From Flavobacterium hydrocarbonoxydans (GTDB taxonomy: Bacteria > Bacteroidota > Bacteroidia > Flavobacteriales > Flavobacteriaceae): DNA of 64,000 nucleotides. Positions within the stretch are counted from its first letter, which is position 1, and every line of letters starts with the position of its first letter. The stretch covers positions 1-64,000 of the forward strand of contig NZ_WSTB01000003.1 of the NCBI RefSeq assembly GCF_009789235.1, in the 5' to 3' direction. Of the stretch, positions 46,091 to 55,724 are shown in pieces. Made by a program: the position numbers and the translations under genes. Under the pieces are notes generated by a model that worked only from the letters and a program-made list of their open reading frames with translations, was not told the DNA's origin and ran no database searches.

Positions 46091-46206
46091 TAGCTATTCC
46101 TGCTATCCGCTATATTCCCGATTAACAAAAACTACGGCTAAAAAGCCTTGTTTTTCTAAATCGGGAGATGTCGCTTCTCCCGATAGCTATCGGGACAGGG
46201 CTAAAA
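46091..46206 (-). repeat. Interspersed palindromic repeat, diverged family A
   Basis: On the minus strand it begins near TAGCCCTGTCCCGATAGC and ends GCGGATAGCAGGAATAGCTA, like the family A copies, but the middle is longer and carries different inverted repeats (CCCGATAGCTATCGGG is a perfect 16-bp palindrome). Confidence 0.7.
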
Positions 46207-46278
46207 ACGACTCGTCAAATATAGAACAATTCCCTTTTTAAAAAAATAACAATTGCAAGAACCTTTAAACAATACGTT

Positions 46279-47601
46279 TTAAATCTTAAAATATTTATAC
46301 ACCCATTTGTCCCAAAATGAACTATAAATAGCAATCATTGTAAATATAAACAAAAACAAAATATACCACGCATTGCCCACCAAATCTAAGAAATTTAATT
46401 TTCCACCAGCAAAATTCAACAGCAATAAAACTTGTGCGCCGTAAGGTAAAATTCCTTGTACCAGACACGAAAAAATATCCATAATAGTTGCCGTTTTCTT
46501 CGGATTTAAATCATACTCATCATTAATTTCCCTCGCAATTCCGCCAGTAATCACTATCGAAACAGTATTATTTGCTATTGCTAAATTGGTCAAACCAACC
46601 AAAGTTCCTATCCCAACCTGAGCTGATTTCTTGTTTTTGATGCGTTTTTTTATTTGGTACAAAATAAAATCTATTCCACCCGCTTTGTCCACCATTGCTG
46701 CCAATCCACCAGAAAGCATCGACAGCATAAAAATATCTGTCATACTTGTAAAACCTTCGTAAATTTTTTGTGCAAAAATCAAAAGCGTAAACTGATCATT
46801 ATAAAAACCAACAATTCCCGCCAATAAAGTTCCGATTATCAATGTCGAAAACACATTCACACCAAACAAAGCCAAAACAATTACCAATATATACGGTACA
46901 ATTGCCATCCATTCGAAAGTGTTTTTCGGAATTTCAACCGTCTGAATTTCAGAATTAAATCCTAAATAAAACAACACCAAAATCGTAATTATCGCTGCCG
47001 GTAAAGCAATAAACAAGTTAATTTTGAATTTATCTTTCAGTTCACAACCCAAAGATTGCGTAGCTGCAATAGTCGTATCCGAAATCATCGAAAGATTGTC
47101 GCCCAACATCGCGCCGCCTAATAAAGAACCACAAATAAGCGGTAAAGAACTCCCGCTCGCATTAGCCAAACTCACCGCTATGGGACCTAAAGCCACAATC
47201 GCTCCTACTGAAGTTCCAGTTGCAGTTGATAAAAAAGCCGAAATCAGGAAAATTCCCAACGGAAAATAAGCCGGATCAATAGTGTTGATACCTAAATTTA
47301 CAACAGCATCTACTCCACCCATGGCTTTACTTACCACTGCAAAAGCACCTGCAAGCAGATAAATAATACACATGGTCATGATTTTGCTTTCGCCACAACC
47401 GGCAATTAATGTATCTACTTTCTCCTCTGTCGAAGATTTGAAAAGTAAAAAAGCAACAATAATTCCAATTAAGACGGCAACTGGCGAAGGAAAAGCGTAA
47501 AAATCATTCAAAGCGATTCCAACACCTAAAAAGGTAAAAATAAATACAAATAAAGGAATCAAAGCTACTGCGCTTCCTTTTTTCTTACTGTGTTTTGTCA
47601 T
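46279..47601 (-). CDS. NhaC-family transporter, possibly methionine (MetT-like)
   Basis: A 440-residue protein with ten or more transmembrane segments. NhaC-family features: FLISAFLSTATGTSVGAIVAL, GAMLGDNLSMISDTTIAATQ, and the late ANNTVSIVITGGIAREI. Annotation as a Na+/H+ antiporter is automatic, but in Gram-positives some NhaC-family genes sit under S-box (SAM-I) RNAs and are predicted methionine transporters. A SAM-I-like RNA precedes this gene at 47689-47752, so methionine or a related compound is the better guess for the substrate. Confidence 0.8.
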   Translation of the reverse strand: MTKHSKKKGSAVALIPLFVFIFTFLGVGIALNDFYAFPSPVAVLIGIIVAFLLFKSSTEEKVDTLIAGCGESKIMTMCIIYLLAGAFAVVSKAMGGVDAVVNLGINTIDPAYFPLGIFLISAFLSTATGTSVGAIVALGPIAVSLANASGSSLPLICGSLLGGAMLGDNLSMISDTTIAATQSLGCELKDKFKINLFIALPAAIITILVLFYLGFNSEIQTVEIPKNTFEWMAIVPYILVIVLALFGVNVFSTLIIGTLLAGIVGFYNDQFTLLIFAQKIYEGFTSMTDIFMLSMLSGGLAAMVDKAGGIDFILYQIKKRIKNKKSAQVGIGTLVGLTNLAIANNTVSIVITGGIAREINDEYDLNPKKTATIMDIFSCLVQGILPYGAQVLLLLNFAGGKLNFLDLVGNAWYILFLFIFTMIAIYSSFWDKWVYKYFKI

Positions 47602-47688
47602 AAACTAAATTATATAATGAAACGTTTATAACGACAAGTAAATCCAGAATGGTAATGTGAAAAACAACATTTTTTCCAAAGGATTTGG

Positions 47689-47752
47689 CTTATCGTTTTA
47701 GCACCTTGCTCGTTGTTGCAGGTTGCTATCTCTTTGCGAGATTCGTGATAAC
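47689..47752 (-). ncRNA. Compact SAM-I-like riboswitch aptamer
   Basis: On the minus strand: closing helix P1 GTTATC/GATAAG with the SAM-I 5' joint TTATCACGAA; a short ATCTC/GAGAT hairpin where SAM-I has the long kinked P2; then AGCAACC...AAGGTGCTAAA, the hallmark P3 of SAM-I RNAs, extended by TGC/GCA. P4 and the P2 kink-turn and pseudoknot loop are missing, so it is about half the usual size. AACGATAAG of P1 can also pair with CTTGTCGTT (47630-47638, 29 bp before the start codon), a possible expression switch. No terminator follows, suggesting translational control. Confidence 0.65.
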
Positions 47753-47757
47753 GGGTG

Positions 47758-47765
47758 CAAAAGTA
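47758..47765 (-). promoter_or_regulatory. Promoter -7 box of the riboswitch-transporter unit
   Basis: TACTTTTG on the minus strand fits TAnnTTTG and ends six bases before the aptamer's first helix, placing the transcript start at the aptamer edge as expected for a riboswitch. Confidence 0.65.
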
Positions 47766-47827
47766 GTGATTATTTTATCAAATAAAACAATATAAATTAA
47801 ATTTACTAAATTTTACCTAAATCTATA

Positions 47828-47866
47828 AATCAAAAATGCAGCCCATAAAAGAGCTGCATTTTCTTT
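47828..47866 (-). terminator. Hairpin terminator, copy 1 of a 39-bp repeat
   Basis: Stem AAAATGCAGC/GCTGCATTTT with a minus-strand T run, 24 bp after the 91-residue gene. The whole 39 bp is identical to 48193-48231. Confidence 0.85.
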
Positions 47867-47889
47867 AAGGTTTAAGACTTAAACATCAG

Positions 47890-48165
47890 TTACATCCTAT
47901 TTTGTATTGTTATATAAAATGCAATTCCCAGCATTATTACAACAATTAACATTCTATAAATCGATTCTCTAAATAGCGAAGTATCATTCCGTTTATCTTC
48001 TTTTCTTTTTTTTATAAGATTAAAAATCATTATTGGAATAATCACGATTATGGAGAAATACAAAAAATTTCTCGTGTATTCTCCTTTACTTATTTCTGAT
48101 ATAGCAACCAGTATCAAACCCCATAAAAAGAAAGCAATATTTACAGATGTTATGTATTTTTTCAT
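47890..48165 (-). CDS. Small three-helix membrane protein
   Basis: A 91-residue protein with hydrophobic segments near residues 9-24, 32-49 and 69-86 joined by a Lys/Arg/Glu-rich loop. No family was recognised. It is bracketed by two identical 39-bp hairpins, so it is probably a self-contained transcription unit. Confidence 0.6.
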   Translation of the reverse strand: MKKYITSVNIAFFLWGLILVAISEISKGEYTRNFLYFSIIVIIPIMIFNLIKKRKEDKRNDTSLFRESIYRMLIVVIMLGIAFYITIQNRM

Positions 48166-48192
48166 CTTTTATCTTTTTATTAAACTTAATTT

Positions 48193-48231
48193 AATCAAAA
48201 ATGCAGCCCATAAAAGAGCTGCATTTTCTTT
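48193..48231 (-). terminator. Hairpin terminator, copy 2 of a 39-bp repeat
   Basis: Identical to 47828-47866. It lies 28 bp after the last gene of the SusCD locus and probably ends that operon. Confidence 0.85.
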
Positions 48232-48258
48232 CCAAAATCAAAATTAAAAACTAAAATT

Positions 48259-49608
48259 TTAGTTCAATGCGTAGGTCGTAATTCTAAAATTACTACTGGC
48301 ACTGGTAAAGGTCCAGACTACATTGCTGTAAACAACCTTAAAGTTTTCTTTTTTAACATACAAACCTTTAGGATTTGTAAACTCATCGTCTATTTTTTTC
48401 AAAAGTGCTGGTGCAGGTATTAATGCTGTGGCCGTTTGCCATGAATCATGAGTTAATACAATTGTTTTATCTACAGCATTCTCACTTGTTGTTACATTAT
48501 GATAAAGTGTAGGCCTTCCTCCAGAAAATCTGTATTCGATGTAATTATATCCTCCATCATTAAAATACAACTGAACTCTTGTTAATTGTTGTGTTGCTGG
48601 TAAACTAGCGTTTATTTCATCCAACAATTCCTTACATAAGGTAGAAGTGGTTATGGCATTTGTTAAGAAAGGAGAAATATAACCATACACTTTGAAGTCA
48701 TTACCATCCAGTAAACCTTTATAATCATCAGTTAAAATAAGAGGTTTTGTTGTGTATTTTATAGTTGCACTTACTCCACCTGTTCCTGTAGCTGTAAAAC
48801 TTCCATCAGTATCGTTATAAACAAAATCGGTTAGTTTCTGACCTTTTACCTCTACAGCCGGGCTAACAGAAATTCCTGTAGGCGTATAAGCAATACCCAT
48901 ATTATAGCTCACAGCATAACCTGTTTCTATAGAATTGGCACTAGCAAAACGAGGAGCTTCAGAAAAAATAAAATCAAACTGATGTGTTGTTGTTCCATCA
49001 TTTGTTTCTAATAATCTAAAAAGCGGACGTTCTTCTCCTCCCACAACATTTTCGCCCATAATCACATTTTGAGCCAAATTTTCCCAATCTTCTTCAGTTG
49101 CTTTTACAAAACGTAATTCCTGAAAACTTCTGTTGGTTTTAAAAATGATTTCTCCGTTTTCCTGACCATAATATAAAAACTGAAAATCACCTTTGTATCC
49201 TTTTCCTTCTAAGGCATCCGTTGGAGAATTATCCGAATCAGACAATAGATGAATTCTGTTTTTAGTAGTAAACAATAAACTAACGGCACTTCCCAGTTCT
49301 ACACTATACGCACTTTCGTAAGCATCTGTATCACCATCAAAATCTGAAGCCATTTCTACTTTTCCATCACTCGAAAATTTAAACAAATGGGTAAATCCTC
49401 CTAATTGAGTATTGTCTGTAAAATAAACCGCTTTCCAACCATGTTCAGAAGTTAGTAATACATCACTCAGTTCTTTTTTCTGAGCATTTAATCGATCGGT
49501 AGGATTTTGATCAAATTTTTGCTCAGCATCTGTATTATCATTACAAGAGCCTAATTGCATTGCCAGTAAAGCAAAAATCAGAAACTTAAATATATTTTTT
49601 ATTTTCAT
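48259..49608 (-). CDS. DUF4302-type surface lipoprotein
   Basis: A 449-residue lipoprotein; signal peptide ends at lipobox LGSC with Cys22. Residues ~35-180 (QKKELSDVLLTSEHGWKAVY, FTHLFKFSSDGKVEM) match the DUF4302 family typical of Bacteroidota SusCD-linked loci. The remainder is beta-rich. Probably on the outer surface, binding or processing the imported substrate. Last gene of the operon. Confidence 0.8.
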   Translation of the reverse strand: MKIKNIFKFLIFALLAMQLGSCNDNTDAEQKFDQNPTDRLNAQKKELSDVLLTSEHGWKAVYFTDNTQLGGFTHLFKFSSDGKVEMASDFDGDTDAYESAYSVELGSAVSLLFTTKNRIHLLSDSDNSPTDALEGKGYKGDFQFLYYGQENGEIIFKTNRSFQELRFVKATEEDWENLAQNVIMGENVVGGEERPLFRLLETNDGTTTHQFDFIFSEAPRFASANSIETGYAVSYNMGIAYTPTGISVSPAVEVKGQKLTDFVYNDTDGSFTATGTGGVSATIKYTTKPLILTDDYKGLLDGNDFKVYGYISPFLTNAITTSTLCKELLDEINASLPATQQLTRVQLYFNDGGYNYIEYRFSGGRPTLYHNVTTSENAVDKTIVLTHDSWQTATALIPAPALLKKIDDEFTNPKGLYVKKENFKVVYSNVVWTFTSASSNFRITTYALN

Positions 49609-49644
49609 AATGTTTTCATGTTAAGTTAATTTTATAACGACTTA

Positions 49645-50508
49645 TTAATTGCCATTAACCACTGCTGTAGTGTTTTTATCAGCTTCATCCCTTAAAGCAT
49701 AGAAATCAATATTAAAAGCTTCTTTAAAATATTTTACTACAATAGCTTCTTTTGATTTAATTGCTGCAACAGCTTCTTCACTTTCGATACCTGCTAAAAT
49801 TGCTTCGTACTCTTCTTTAGAATTAATAAGCATTATAGAGGCCATTTCGGCAAAGTCTTCGTTTATGTTAGACCTGGCATAAGCCGTAATAAATCCTTCT
49901 TCGTTTGCTACAGCATCGCCTGATGCGTACCAGTTGGCCGTATAACCAGATGGTGTAATTTTAGCCAATGAGTTTTCATCATAAGGTTTAGTCTGGTTTA
50001 AAATATGGATATACTCGTGCTGGATAGTATGAATAAATTGTTTTACATTTTCTCTATCTGTTTTATCTACATAATCAGTTTCAAAAAGTGTCACTCTTTG
50101 TCCTCCTTCTGCTAGACCTAAAGTAATTGTTCCAGTTGTGTTTCTATTAACACCTCCAACCATGACAATCTCTCTTGGTGCAATTTTTTTGACAAAATCT
50201 GCTCCAGCAATAACCTTATAACTATCCAACCAGATTTTCTGGATAATTTCTAATACCGGTTTTACTTTATCCTCTTGTGGAGGATATAAAAAACGATTAA
50301 AATCTACCGTATTCTGATTCCATTTATACTGCACTTTCATATTGTATGGATTTACATAATTTGTTGTAATCCATTTATCTAAATCAGACTGAACCGGTTT
50401 TGTTAAATCCAATTGACTTTCTGTAGGCTGATCTTCATGAGAGCATCCGGCAAAAGCAACTAGTGTCATCGCTAAAATTGCAACTTTATATTTCTTTGTA
50501 ATTTTCAT
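49645..50508 (-). CDS. Import-associated zinc metallohydrolase lipoprotein
   Basis: A 287-residue lipoprotein (lipobox FAGC, Cys22). Zinc-binding His164, Glu165 and His168 in IQHEYIHILNQ; a later Glu near FAEMASIM may be the third ligand. It matches the family named substrate-import-associated zinc metallohydrolase, found beside SusC/SusD pairs. It would cut or trim the substrate, possibly a peptide, before uptake. Its start lies 15 bp after the end of the susD-like gene. Confidence 0.85.
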   Translation of the reverse strand: MKITKKYKVAILAMTLVAFAGCSHEDQPTESQLDLTKPVQSDLDKWITTNYVNPYNMKVQYKWNQNTVDFNRFLYPPQEDKVKPVLEIIQKIWLDSYKVIAGADFVKKIAPREIVMVGGVNRNTTGTITLGLAEGGQRVTLFETDYVDKTDRENVKQFIHTIQHEYIHILNQTKPYDENSLAKITPSGYTANWYASGDAVANEEGFITAYARSNINEDFAEMASIMLINSKEEYEAILAGIESEEAVAAIKSKEAIVVKYFKEAFNIDFYALRDEADKNTTAVVNGN

Positions 50509-50523
50509 AATTTCAAAATTAAA

Positions 50524-52002
50524 TTATCTAGGATTTTTTTCGATACCATTTGAAGATGCGTGAAGCGGAATTTGTAACGCTCTACGCTTATCATTTTTAG
50601 CTAAAACAATAGTTGGCTGATTGTAAATATCATGTTTTACCTCTAAACCAAAGCGCTTAATATCAAACCATCTTATTCCTTCATGAATAAAATCTACACG
50701 ACGAATTTGAGCAATTGCTTTTATATATGATTTTTGTTTATCTGTAAGCTCGTAAAACGGAGTATATTCATTTTCAATTACAGGATATTTATCTATAATT
50801 AATTCTTCCGTAACCACATCTGTTGCAGGATCAAAACTATCTGTTAGAGTTGATAAAATGTATTGCATGGCAGTATTGGCTTCTGCAAAACGATTCTCCA
50901 TTACAAGTGCTTCTATTCTATTCAGATAAAATTCGTTATTGCTAAGTAAAACTTGTGATACATAACCATTTCCAATTCCTGCATTTGGGTTGGTATATTT
51001 GAAATACTCATCAAATTTTGGCACAAAAACGGTAATTTGTCCATTGTAAGATAAAATCTGAAAATTCCAGTCTTTATTAAACAGATTAGTAGAAAACCCT
51101 ACCACTTCATCTTGTCTGGCACCTGTAAGCTGAAATCTGTTTTGGTAAAAAGATCTTTCGTACCAGGATTGCGCCGAAGTAATCAATAAATTAGTTTCCT
51201 GAGTAGCATCCCCATATACTCTAACACGTGTATTAAAATCAAGTGCTAAATACGAAGTGTAATCTCTTAATTTACCATCCGGGTTAGCTGCCAGTTCTTC
51301 TGAAAGCTGAATAACTCTTTCCCAATCTCCTTTTACAATATAAAAACGGGTAGCAAAAGCTTTAGCCGCATTTTCGTTGAAATGAAACTTAGGCTGACTG
51401 TAATCATTTCTTACATATAAAAGGCCTTCCTCAATATCACTTTCTAAATAAGCAAAAACTTCTGCCATTGAATTTCTCTTGTATTTTTCAAGTAAAACTT
51501 CTTCTGGTTTTAATACATAAGGAATTCCTAAATCAGTTTTGGCTGTTGCGGGATTGTAACGCTCAGACCAAAAGGTAACCAACATAAAATGCGCGTAAGC
51601 TCTGGCCATTAATGCCTCACCTTTTAGTGGCAGTAAATTTGTTGGTGTTCCTAATTCTTCAATAGCCTGTAATGCTTTATTTGCGTGTGCAATCGCATTA
51701 TAACAAGCATCCCAATAATTTGCCTGACTATCTGTATCAACAGCCTCATTCATTTCCCAATTATAATTTTGAGTATTATTAGGTTCAAAAAAACTTGGAT
51801 CTCCACTATCAAAAACATTATCCGACATTGTTTCGGCAAATTCCATGTAAGAACCTTTTGGATATGCGTTTACAAGTAATTCAGCTATTTTTTCTGGTGT
51901 GTCTATTTGTGTTCTGTTATCTGGTGTTTCAGATAGAAATTCATCACAACTACTAATACTTATTAGTAATAATAGTGATAGTGTTATTTTTAATTTTCTC
52001 AT
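50524..52002 (-). CDS. SusD/RagB-family nutrient-binding lipoprotein
   Basis: A 492-residue lipoprotein with signal peptide and lipobox SISSC (Cys19). Seen: SEF/DEFLSETPDNRTQIDTPE at the mature N-terminus, the helical ALMARAYAHFMLVTFWSERY region and the C-terminal RRVDFIHEGIRWFDIKRFGL. It forms the lid of the SusC-like channel at the outer membrane. Starts 11 bp after the SusC-like gene. Confidence 0.92.
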   Translation of the reverse strand: MRKLKITLSLLLLISISSCDEFLSETPDNRTQIDTPEKIAELLVNAYPKGSYMEFAETMSDNVFDSGDPSFFEPNNTQNYNWEMNEAVDTDSQANYWDACYNAIAHANKALQAIEELGTPTNLLPLKGEALMARAYAHFMLVTFWSERYNPATAKTDLGIPYVLKPEEVLLEKYKRNSMAEVFAYLESDIEEGLLYVRNDYSQPKFHFNENAAKAFATRFYIVKGDWERVIQLSEELAANPDGKLRDYTSYLALDFNTRVRVYGDATQETNLLITSAQSWYERSFYQNRFQLTGARQDEVVGFSTNLFNKDWNFQILSYNGQITVFVPKFDEYFKYTNPNAGIGNGYVSQVLLSNNEFYLNRIEALVMENRFAEANTAMQYILSTLTDSFDPATDVVTEELIIDKYPVIENEYTPFYELTDKQKSYIKAIAQIRRVDFIHEGIRWFDIKRFGLEVKHDIYNQPTIVLAKNDKRRALQIPLHASSNGIEKNPR

Positions 52003-52013
52003 AATAGTATAAA

Positions 52014-55000
52014 TTATAATGAAATGTTTAAAGCAAATGTATATTGTGTCGTAACCGGTAAAGCTACCCCACCAGTATTACGAAATTCAGGATCTTGCCC
52101 ATTTAGTCTTTTATCAGAATAAATCAATAAAGGGTTAACGGCAGAACCTTTTAAAGTAAAAGTTGTAAATCCTAACTTTTTCTTTAAATCTTTAGGAAAT
52201 TCCCAGCTTAATGAAACATTCTTTAATCTTACAAAATCTCCGTCTGCTATACGAGCATCAGAAAAATTATAAGTATTATATGCAATTTCAAGATCTCTTG
52301 ATTGCTCATCATAATTTGCAATTAATCTTTTATCGGCAATTACAGGTATGTTTGTAAATTTCTCATCTCCTGGATTTATCCATCGGTTTGTATAATCTTT
52401 TGTAAATACGGTTAGATCATCGTATTCGCTATCAAAAATAGGATTCAAACGAACTTTGTTTCCGGCAGATGCTACTACAAAAACATAAAGTGACCAGCTT
52501 TTATAAGTAAAAGTATTTGAAAGACCAAACGATTTATTTGGCTCGATTGAACCTTCATATTTCAAATAGTCAGTAACATTTTCTGTATCCTGAAAATTGG
52601 CTCCAGCAATATTATCTGTTTCACCATCTTTCATTAAAAAAGTTGGTAAACCTTGTGGATTAAGACCCGTAAACTGATAAGAGTACAGCGAATTTCTTGG
52701 ATGACCTACTGTATTTCCTCCTGTTCCCTCGATCAAATCGAATGCGTTAGGCTGGTTTTGCAGTTTTGTAATTTCCTGGTCATAAACCGAAAAATTAAAA
52801 TTGGTTGACCACTTAAAGTCTCTGCTTGCAATATTATTAGTTGTTAAGCTAATTTCAAGACCTTTGGTTTCCATATCAGCATTATTTCCTTGTTTAATTT
52901 TTTGCCCACCAATTCCGGAAGTAACCACATAATCTACTAAGTCAAATGCTTTACGGCTATAAATATCAGTTGTCAATTGTACTCTGTTATTAAACATTCC
53001 AAGATCAACACCTATATTAGTTTCAAATTGTTTCTCCCAGGTCAAATCTCCATTCTGAAGTTCATCAATTTCAATACCTGACTCTCTATCATTAAGATTT
53101 AGACGATCTGAAATAAAACTTTTGTAAATAGCTAACGAATTAGTTGCAGGACCAGCTGTTGCAGTAAGTCCGTAAGAAGCTCTTAATGCTAAATTGTTTA
53201 CAACTGAAGCGTCTTTCATAAAATCTTCTTCGGTAACATTCCATTTACCACTAAAAGTATAAGTAGGCAACCATCTCGAAGAATCACTGTTTCCTTGTCT
53301 GTTCGATCCGTCATAACGTCCTGTTACAGAAGCTGTATAACGACGATCATAGGTATAACCAACTTTTCCGAAGAAACCTATCGTTCTTTCTCTTTCTTCA
53401 TTAAATCCAAAATAAGAATCACCTTCTCTAATGATTTTTTCTAATAATCTAGGGTCTGTAAAACCAGTAAGTCCTCTGTCATATTGTACGCCATAAGCGG
53501 TAAAATTGTCACTGTTTCTATCTAAAGATCTTAATTCTGTACCAAATAATCCTTCAAGTTCATGCAGTTCATTTACTGTACGTCTGTAATTCACACTATT
53601 TCTAACATTGTATGAAGTTAAATCATTTGTAAATTTTCTTAACATTCCACCATTTGGAAGCACTGATACTTTTGGTGCAGTAAGATCATTAGGATCCTGA
53701 TACAAGAAAACATTAGCATCTCTAACAACAGTAGTTTCGGCCGCATTATAAGCTCCAACGATATTTGAGTTTTCAAGAATTTTATGCTCTCTGCTTGTAT
53801 TTGCATAACGCGCAGCAGCAGTAAGATTGTACGTTAAATATGGATTAATTTTATAATCTAAATCCATTTGAAAACGCATATCTTTTACTTTTATCTCCAT
53901 AAAGTTGTTTTCCAACTCATTCAAAATATTAATAGGAGCCCAATTGTTTCTGTAATATTCTAAATTCCCATTATCATCATAAGGTCTTAAAGTTCTGCTT
54001 GTGTTTAAAACATAATTAAATGGATTGATGTCAAAATCTCTGGTAGTTGTACCAAAATATTCATCTTTTTCGCTATCATAACTTCCTGGAGCGCGCTGAT
54101 CTCTAACAGAAGCCTGAGTTGTTAGTGTAACATTTAATCTGTCATTAACATAAAAAGTTCCTTTTAAGTTGGAGGAAAGTTGTTTTACATTATCTGCTAT
54201 ACTCCAACCCGGATCCGTATAATAAGCTAACGAAGCATACATAGTGCTGTTTTTTCCTCCGCCAGAAAAACTAAGTGAGTGATTTTGAGTTATTGATGGT
54301 CTAAATAAAACTTTGAACCAGTCTGTATTTGCTAATTCGTATTTTCTTAAAAAAGCGTTACGGCTTGCCGGATCATTTTTTACTAAGTAGCTATCTGTTT
54401 CAGGCACATAAGTTCCTACGGCTCTTTCTAAAATATTATAAACTCCTCCATAACGCCCTTGTGTGGTTAATGGTCTTTCCAGAAAACCTTTGGCTTCAAC
54501 CTCCTTTAGAATACTCATGGTTTCCTGAGAATTCAAAATATCATATTGGTTGTAGTTTGGCACTGTTCTTACTGTATTTTCTAATGAATAAGTCACCTTT
54601 AATGGCGAGTCTCTACGACCTTGTTTTGTAGTTACTACCACCACTCCATTTAAAGATCTTGATCCATAGATAGAAGTTGCCGAAGCATCTTTTAAAATTT
54701 CTATACTTTGAATGTCATTTGAGTTAATTCCTGCTACAGAAGAACTCAACAATGTTTCAGAATTTCCAGAAGCTAAATCCGCTACTGAAACATTAATAAT
54801 ATCTTCCTGTACCACACCATCAATAACCCACAAAGGTTTTGTATCACCAAAAATTGAGGACGATCCACGAACTGTAATTTTAGGTGCAGTTCCAAAAGTT
54901 CCGGTAATATTCTGAACCGTTACCCCTGCAGCTTTACCTTCGATCATTCTACTAATATCAACAACTCCGTCAACTTTTAGTTCTGTTCCGGAAATTTTAC

Positions 55001-55724
55001 TTACAGCTCCTGTAAAAGTTCTTTTTGATGTTTTTTCGTAACCTGTTGTAACGACAACTTCTTTTAGATTTTGTCCTTCTTCTGTTAAAACGATAGTTGG
55101 TGATGTGTTTTCAATACCAATTTCTTTAGATTCCATCCCTACATAAGAAATGACTAATCTATCGCTATTTGCTGGCATCTCGATTACAAAGTTTCCATCA
55201 AAGTCTGTTAAAACAGCTATTTTTGTTCCTTTTGCTAATACTGTTGCTCCTGGCAATGGACTTCCACTGGAATCCGTTACTTTCCCTTTAATAATGGGCC
55301 CAGGAACTAAACTTTCGAATACTGAATTTTGATTGCTTACATCTGGAAAAGCGTTTTTAGCACTCATTTTTTGTAATACAATTTGATTGCTAATTTCATC
55401 AAAAGAAATATTCAAAGGCACTAAAATCCTTGACAATATACTTGCCAAAGTTTCATCAGTAGCCTTAATAGTTATCTTTTGGTTCAACTGGCTGATCCTT
55501 GAATTATAAGAAAATTTCACATGTGCCGATTTTTCAAGTTTAGAAAGAGCATTGTCTAAAGTTAGATTTGTAAGGTCTATGGTGACTTTTGTATCTAATT
55601 TTTTTTGCCCATTTACACTGTTTGCCATGGTAACACTTGAAAATACAAGTGCTAAGACGAACTGAAATAGTGTTATTTTCATAATTCGATGGAGTAATCG
55701 TTGTTTAACAACTGGTTTTTTCAT
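52014..55724 (-). CDS. SusC/RagA-family TonB-dependent outer-membrane receptor
   Basis: A 1236-residue protein. Order: signal/anchor region (FQFVLALVFSSVTMANS), STN signalling domain (~45-120, LDTKVTIDLTNLTLDNALSK), carboxypeptidase-D-like repeat domain (~146-225, GKVTDSSGSPLPGATVL), plug (~230-370, ITVRGSSSIFGDTKPLWVID), and a beta-barrel to the C-terminus. The STN domain means it signals through the FecR-like protein and ECF sigma factor encoded upstream (56031-57838), so substrate binding should induce the locus. Confidence 0.95.
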   Translation of the reverse strand: MKKPVVKQRLLHRIMKITLFQFVLALVFSSVTMANSVNGQKKLDTKVTIDLTNLTLDNALSKLEKSAHVKFSYNSRISQLNQKITIKATDETLASILSRILVPLNISFDEISNQIVLQKMSAKNAFPDVSNQNSVFESLVPGPIIKGKVTDSSGSPLPGATVLAKGTKIAVLTDFDGNFVIEMPANSDRLVISYVGMESKEIGIENTSPTIVLTEEGQNLKEVVVTTGYEKTSKRTFTGAVSKISGTELKVDGVVDISRMIEGKAAGVTVQNITGTFGTAPKITVRGSSSIFGDTKPLWVIDGVVQEDIINVSVADLASGNSETLLSSSVAGINSNDIQSIEILKDASATSIYGSRSLNGVVVVTTKQGRRDSPLKVTYSLENTVRTVPNYNQYDILNSQETMSILKEVEAKGFLERPLTTQGRYGGVYNILERAVGTYVPETDSYLVKNDPASRNAFLRKYELANTDWFKVLFRPSITQNHSLSFSGGGKNSTMYASLAYYTDPGWSIADNVKQLSSNLKGTFYVNDRLNVTLTTQASVRDQRAPGSYDSEKDEYFGTTTRDFDINPFNYVLNTSRTLRPYDDNGNLEYYRNNWAPINILNELENNFMEIKVKDMRFQMDLDYKINPYLTYNLTAAARYANTSREHKILENSNIVGAYNAAETTVVRDANVFLYQDPNDLTAPKVSVLPNGGMLRKFTNDLTSYNVRNSVNYRRTVNELHELEGLFGTELRSLDRNSDNFTAYGVQYDRGLTGFTDPRLLEKIIREGDSYFGFNEERERTIGFFGKVGYTYDRRYTASVTGRYDGSNRQGNSDSSRWLPTYTFSGKWNVTEEDFMKDASVVNNLALRASYGLTATAGPATNSLAIYKSFISDRLNLNDRESGIEIDELQNGDLTWEKQFETNIGVDLGMFNNRVQLTTDIYSRKAFDLVDYVVTSGIGGQKIKQGNNADMETKGLEISLTTNNIASRDFKWSTNFNFSVYDQEITKLQNQPNAFDLIEGTGGNTVGHPRNSLYSYQFTGLNPQGLPTFLMKDGETDNIAGANFQDTENVTDYLKYEGSIEPNKSFGLSNTFTYKSWSLYVFVVASAGNKVRLNPIFDSEYDDLTVFTKDYTNRWINPGDEKFTNIPVIADKRLIANYDEQSRDLEIAYNTYNFSDARIADGDFVRLKNVSLSWEFPKDLKKKLGFTTFTLKGSAVNPLLIYSDKRLNGQDPEFRNTGGVALPVTTQYTFALNISL

